Source: Alphaproteobacteria bacterium (GTDB taxonomy: Bacteria; Pseudomonadota; Alphaproteobacteria; RF32; CAG-239). From it: a DNA stretch of 6,877 nucleotides. Below the pieces are notes generated by a model. The model was not told the origin of the DNA. It saw nothing but the letters and a program-made list of their open reading frames with translations, and made no database searches. Shown piece after piece: positions 6,415 through 6,877 of the stretch; the stretch's first letter is position 1, and each line of letters starts with the position of its first letter. The stretch lies in the NCBI GenBank assembly GCA_024408895.1, contig JAKSUO010000064.1, positions 1-6,877 on the forward strand, given 5' to 3'. The translations under genes were made by a program, and so were the position numbers.

Positions 6415-6877
6415 CGGCCATTCGCCCAAGAAGGAATTTGAGCATTCTTACCTTTTTCGCTTGCCTGTTGTTTTATGGCTTGATTTTTGGTCAAAGGCTG
6501 TTTTTGCTGGTCAGAACTTGCAGATGTCGGCTTATCTTCGGTTAAAGATTCCTCCGCATAACCCTGTCCGGCGTCAATTTTGTGGGTCAACGGCTTAATG
6601 GTTTTCCCCTCTGCCAAACCTCCGTCATTATCGCTAAAATCAGTTTGATCTAATGTTGAATGGGATACCGTAAGCAAATTCATTAACGTTTCAAGTTTTT
6701 CACGATTATAATACTGGATACAATCATTTCAATGAATGGATTGAGGGCCGTAATATCTTTGATATGCCCATACGGCCAACGAGCAAATGCGATTGCGATA
6801 TGCAATCCAACTATCAAACATATCCCGATAATTTCCGGATTTCAAACCATCTCCATTATTCCATTTGCCTACCATCT
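6411..6877 (-). pseudogene. 3' part of a gene with LprI/DUF1311-like C-terminus, interrupted by one TGA
   Basis: One minus-strand frame is open from the window edge to a TGA at 6731-6729, then stays open in the same frame for 106 codons to a TGA at 6413-6411. The part before the stop includes DMFDSWIAYRNRIC and YYGPQSIH; the part just after it reads NDCIQYYNREKLETLMNLL. Put together, W..YR...C, a short gap, then C.....REKLE.L resembles the C-terminal half of secreted LprI/DUF1311 (lysozyme-inhibitor-like) domains, and both halves are needed for the match. After about residue 20 of the second part the protein becomes a hydrophilic tail rich in S, K, Q, E and D. A nonsense mutation or assembly error is the simplest reading; stop-codon readthrough is possible. 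Alternatively, a 90-codon gene could start at ATG 6683, but no good ribosome binding site precedes it. The 5' end lies outside the window. Confidence 0.5.
6704..6725 (-). other. Stem-loop just after the in-frame TGA
   Basis: Starting 4 nt after the TGA, the minus-strand RNA can form a 7-bp stem (GATTGTA with TATAATC, including one G-U pair) around an 8-nt loop UCCAGUAU. The stem is AT-rich and weak. It could be chance; its position is what hairpins affecting readthrough or selenocysteine insertion would have. Confidence 0.3.

Noticed and set aside
6279..6598. Two plus-strand frames (6188-6598 and 6279-6545), the second giving a hydrophobic, membrane-like peptide
   Set aside because: They run antisense through the tetR start, both promoter modules and the K/Q-rich tail of the upstream frame. 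The complement of lysine and glutamine codons reads as Leu/Phe, which explains the hydrophobic look. No convincing ribosome binding site or promoter was seen.
6729..6731. UGA read as Trp genome-wide (genetic code 4)
   Set aside because: The four complete genes are open under the standard code, use TGG for Trp and end in TAA; the same fragment also uses TGG for its Trp residues. A reassigned UGA should appear inside the long genes.
1..6877. CRISPR arrays, tRNA or rRNA genes, insertion sequences and terminal inverted repeats
   Set aside because: No regularly spaced repeats, cloverleaf-like sequence, transposase frame or paired terminal repeats were seen; the only clear repeat is the promoter-operator duplication.

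Overview
The window carries one leftward (minus-strand) gene cluster from an AT-rich Gram-negative bacterium. It encodes a TetR/AcrR-type repressor, a periplasmic adaptor (membrane fusion protein), an AcrB-like RND efflux transporter and the 16S rRNA methyltransferase RsmB, followed by the first 26 codons of a membrane or exported protein. An inner-membrane RND pump with an adaptor implies an outer membrane, and the NusB-RsmB fusion together with an AcrR-like regulator suggests a proteobacterium. The strong AT bias would fit an AT-rich alphaproteobacterium, but the lineage is an inference and no species can be named from the sequence.

Layout, in the direction of transcription (right to left): 6877-6411 is the 3' part of a gene whose reading frame is interrupted by one TGA. 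Its first half resembles the C-terminal part of LprI/DUF1311 domains, and its tail is hydrophilic. From 6414 to 6336 lie two nearly identical promoter-operator modules in tandem, 51 bp apart. Then come tetR (6317-5685), the adaptor (5695-4523), the RND transporter (4507-1385), rsmB (1404-124) and a truncated small-membrane-protein start (80-1). No terminator is visible between any of these genes. Coding regions overlap by 11 nt (tetR/adaptor) and 20 nt (transporter/rsmB), or are separated by 15 nt (adaptor/transporter) and 43 nt (rsmB/next gene), so they probably form one operon with translational coupling.

How the parts work together: the repressor is the first gene of the operon it probably controls, giving negative autoregulation of the pump. 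The transporter picks up drugs or other amphiphiles at the inner membrane and periplasm, driven by proton flow. The adaptor carries the R-L-S tip motif used to dock a TolC-type channel, but no outer membrane channel gene lies in the window, so one must be supplied from elsewhere. RsmB methylates C967 of 16S rRNA. Its coupling to an efflux operon is the most notable arrangement among the genes.

The core genes belong to well-known families and no wholly new system is evident. The points that deserve a second look are the duplicated promoter-operator modules, the interrupted upstream gene with a hairpin just after its TGA, and rsmB as part of a repressor-controlled pump operon.
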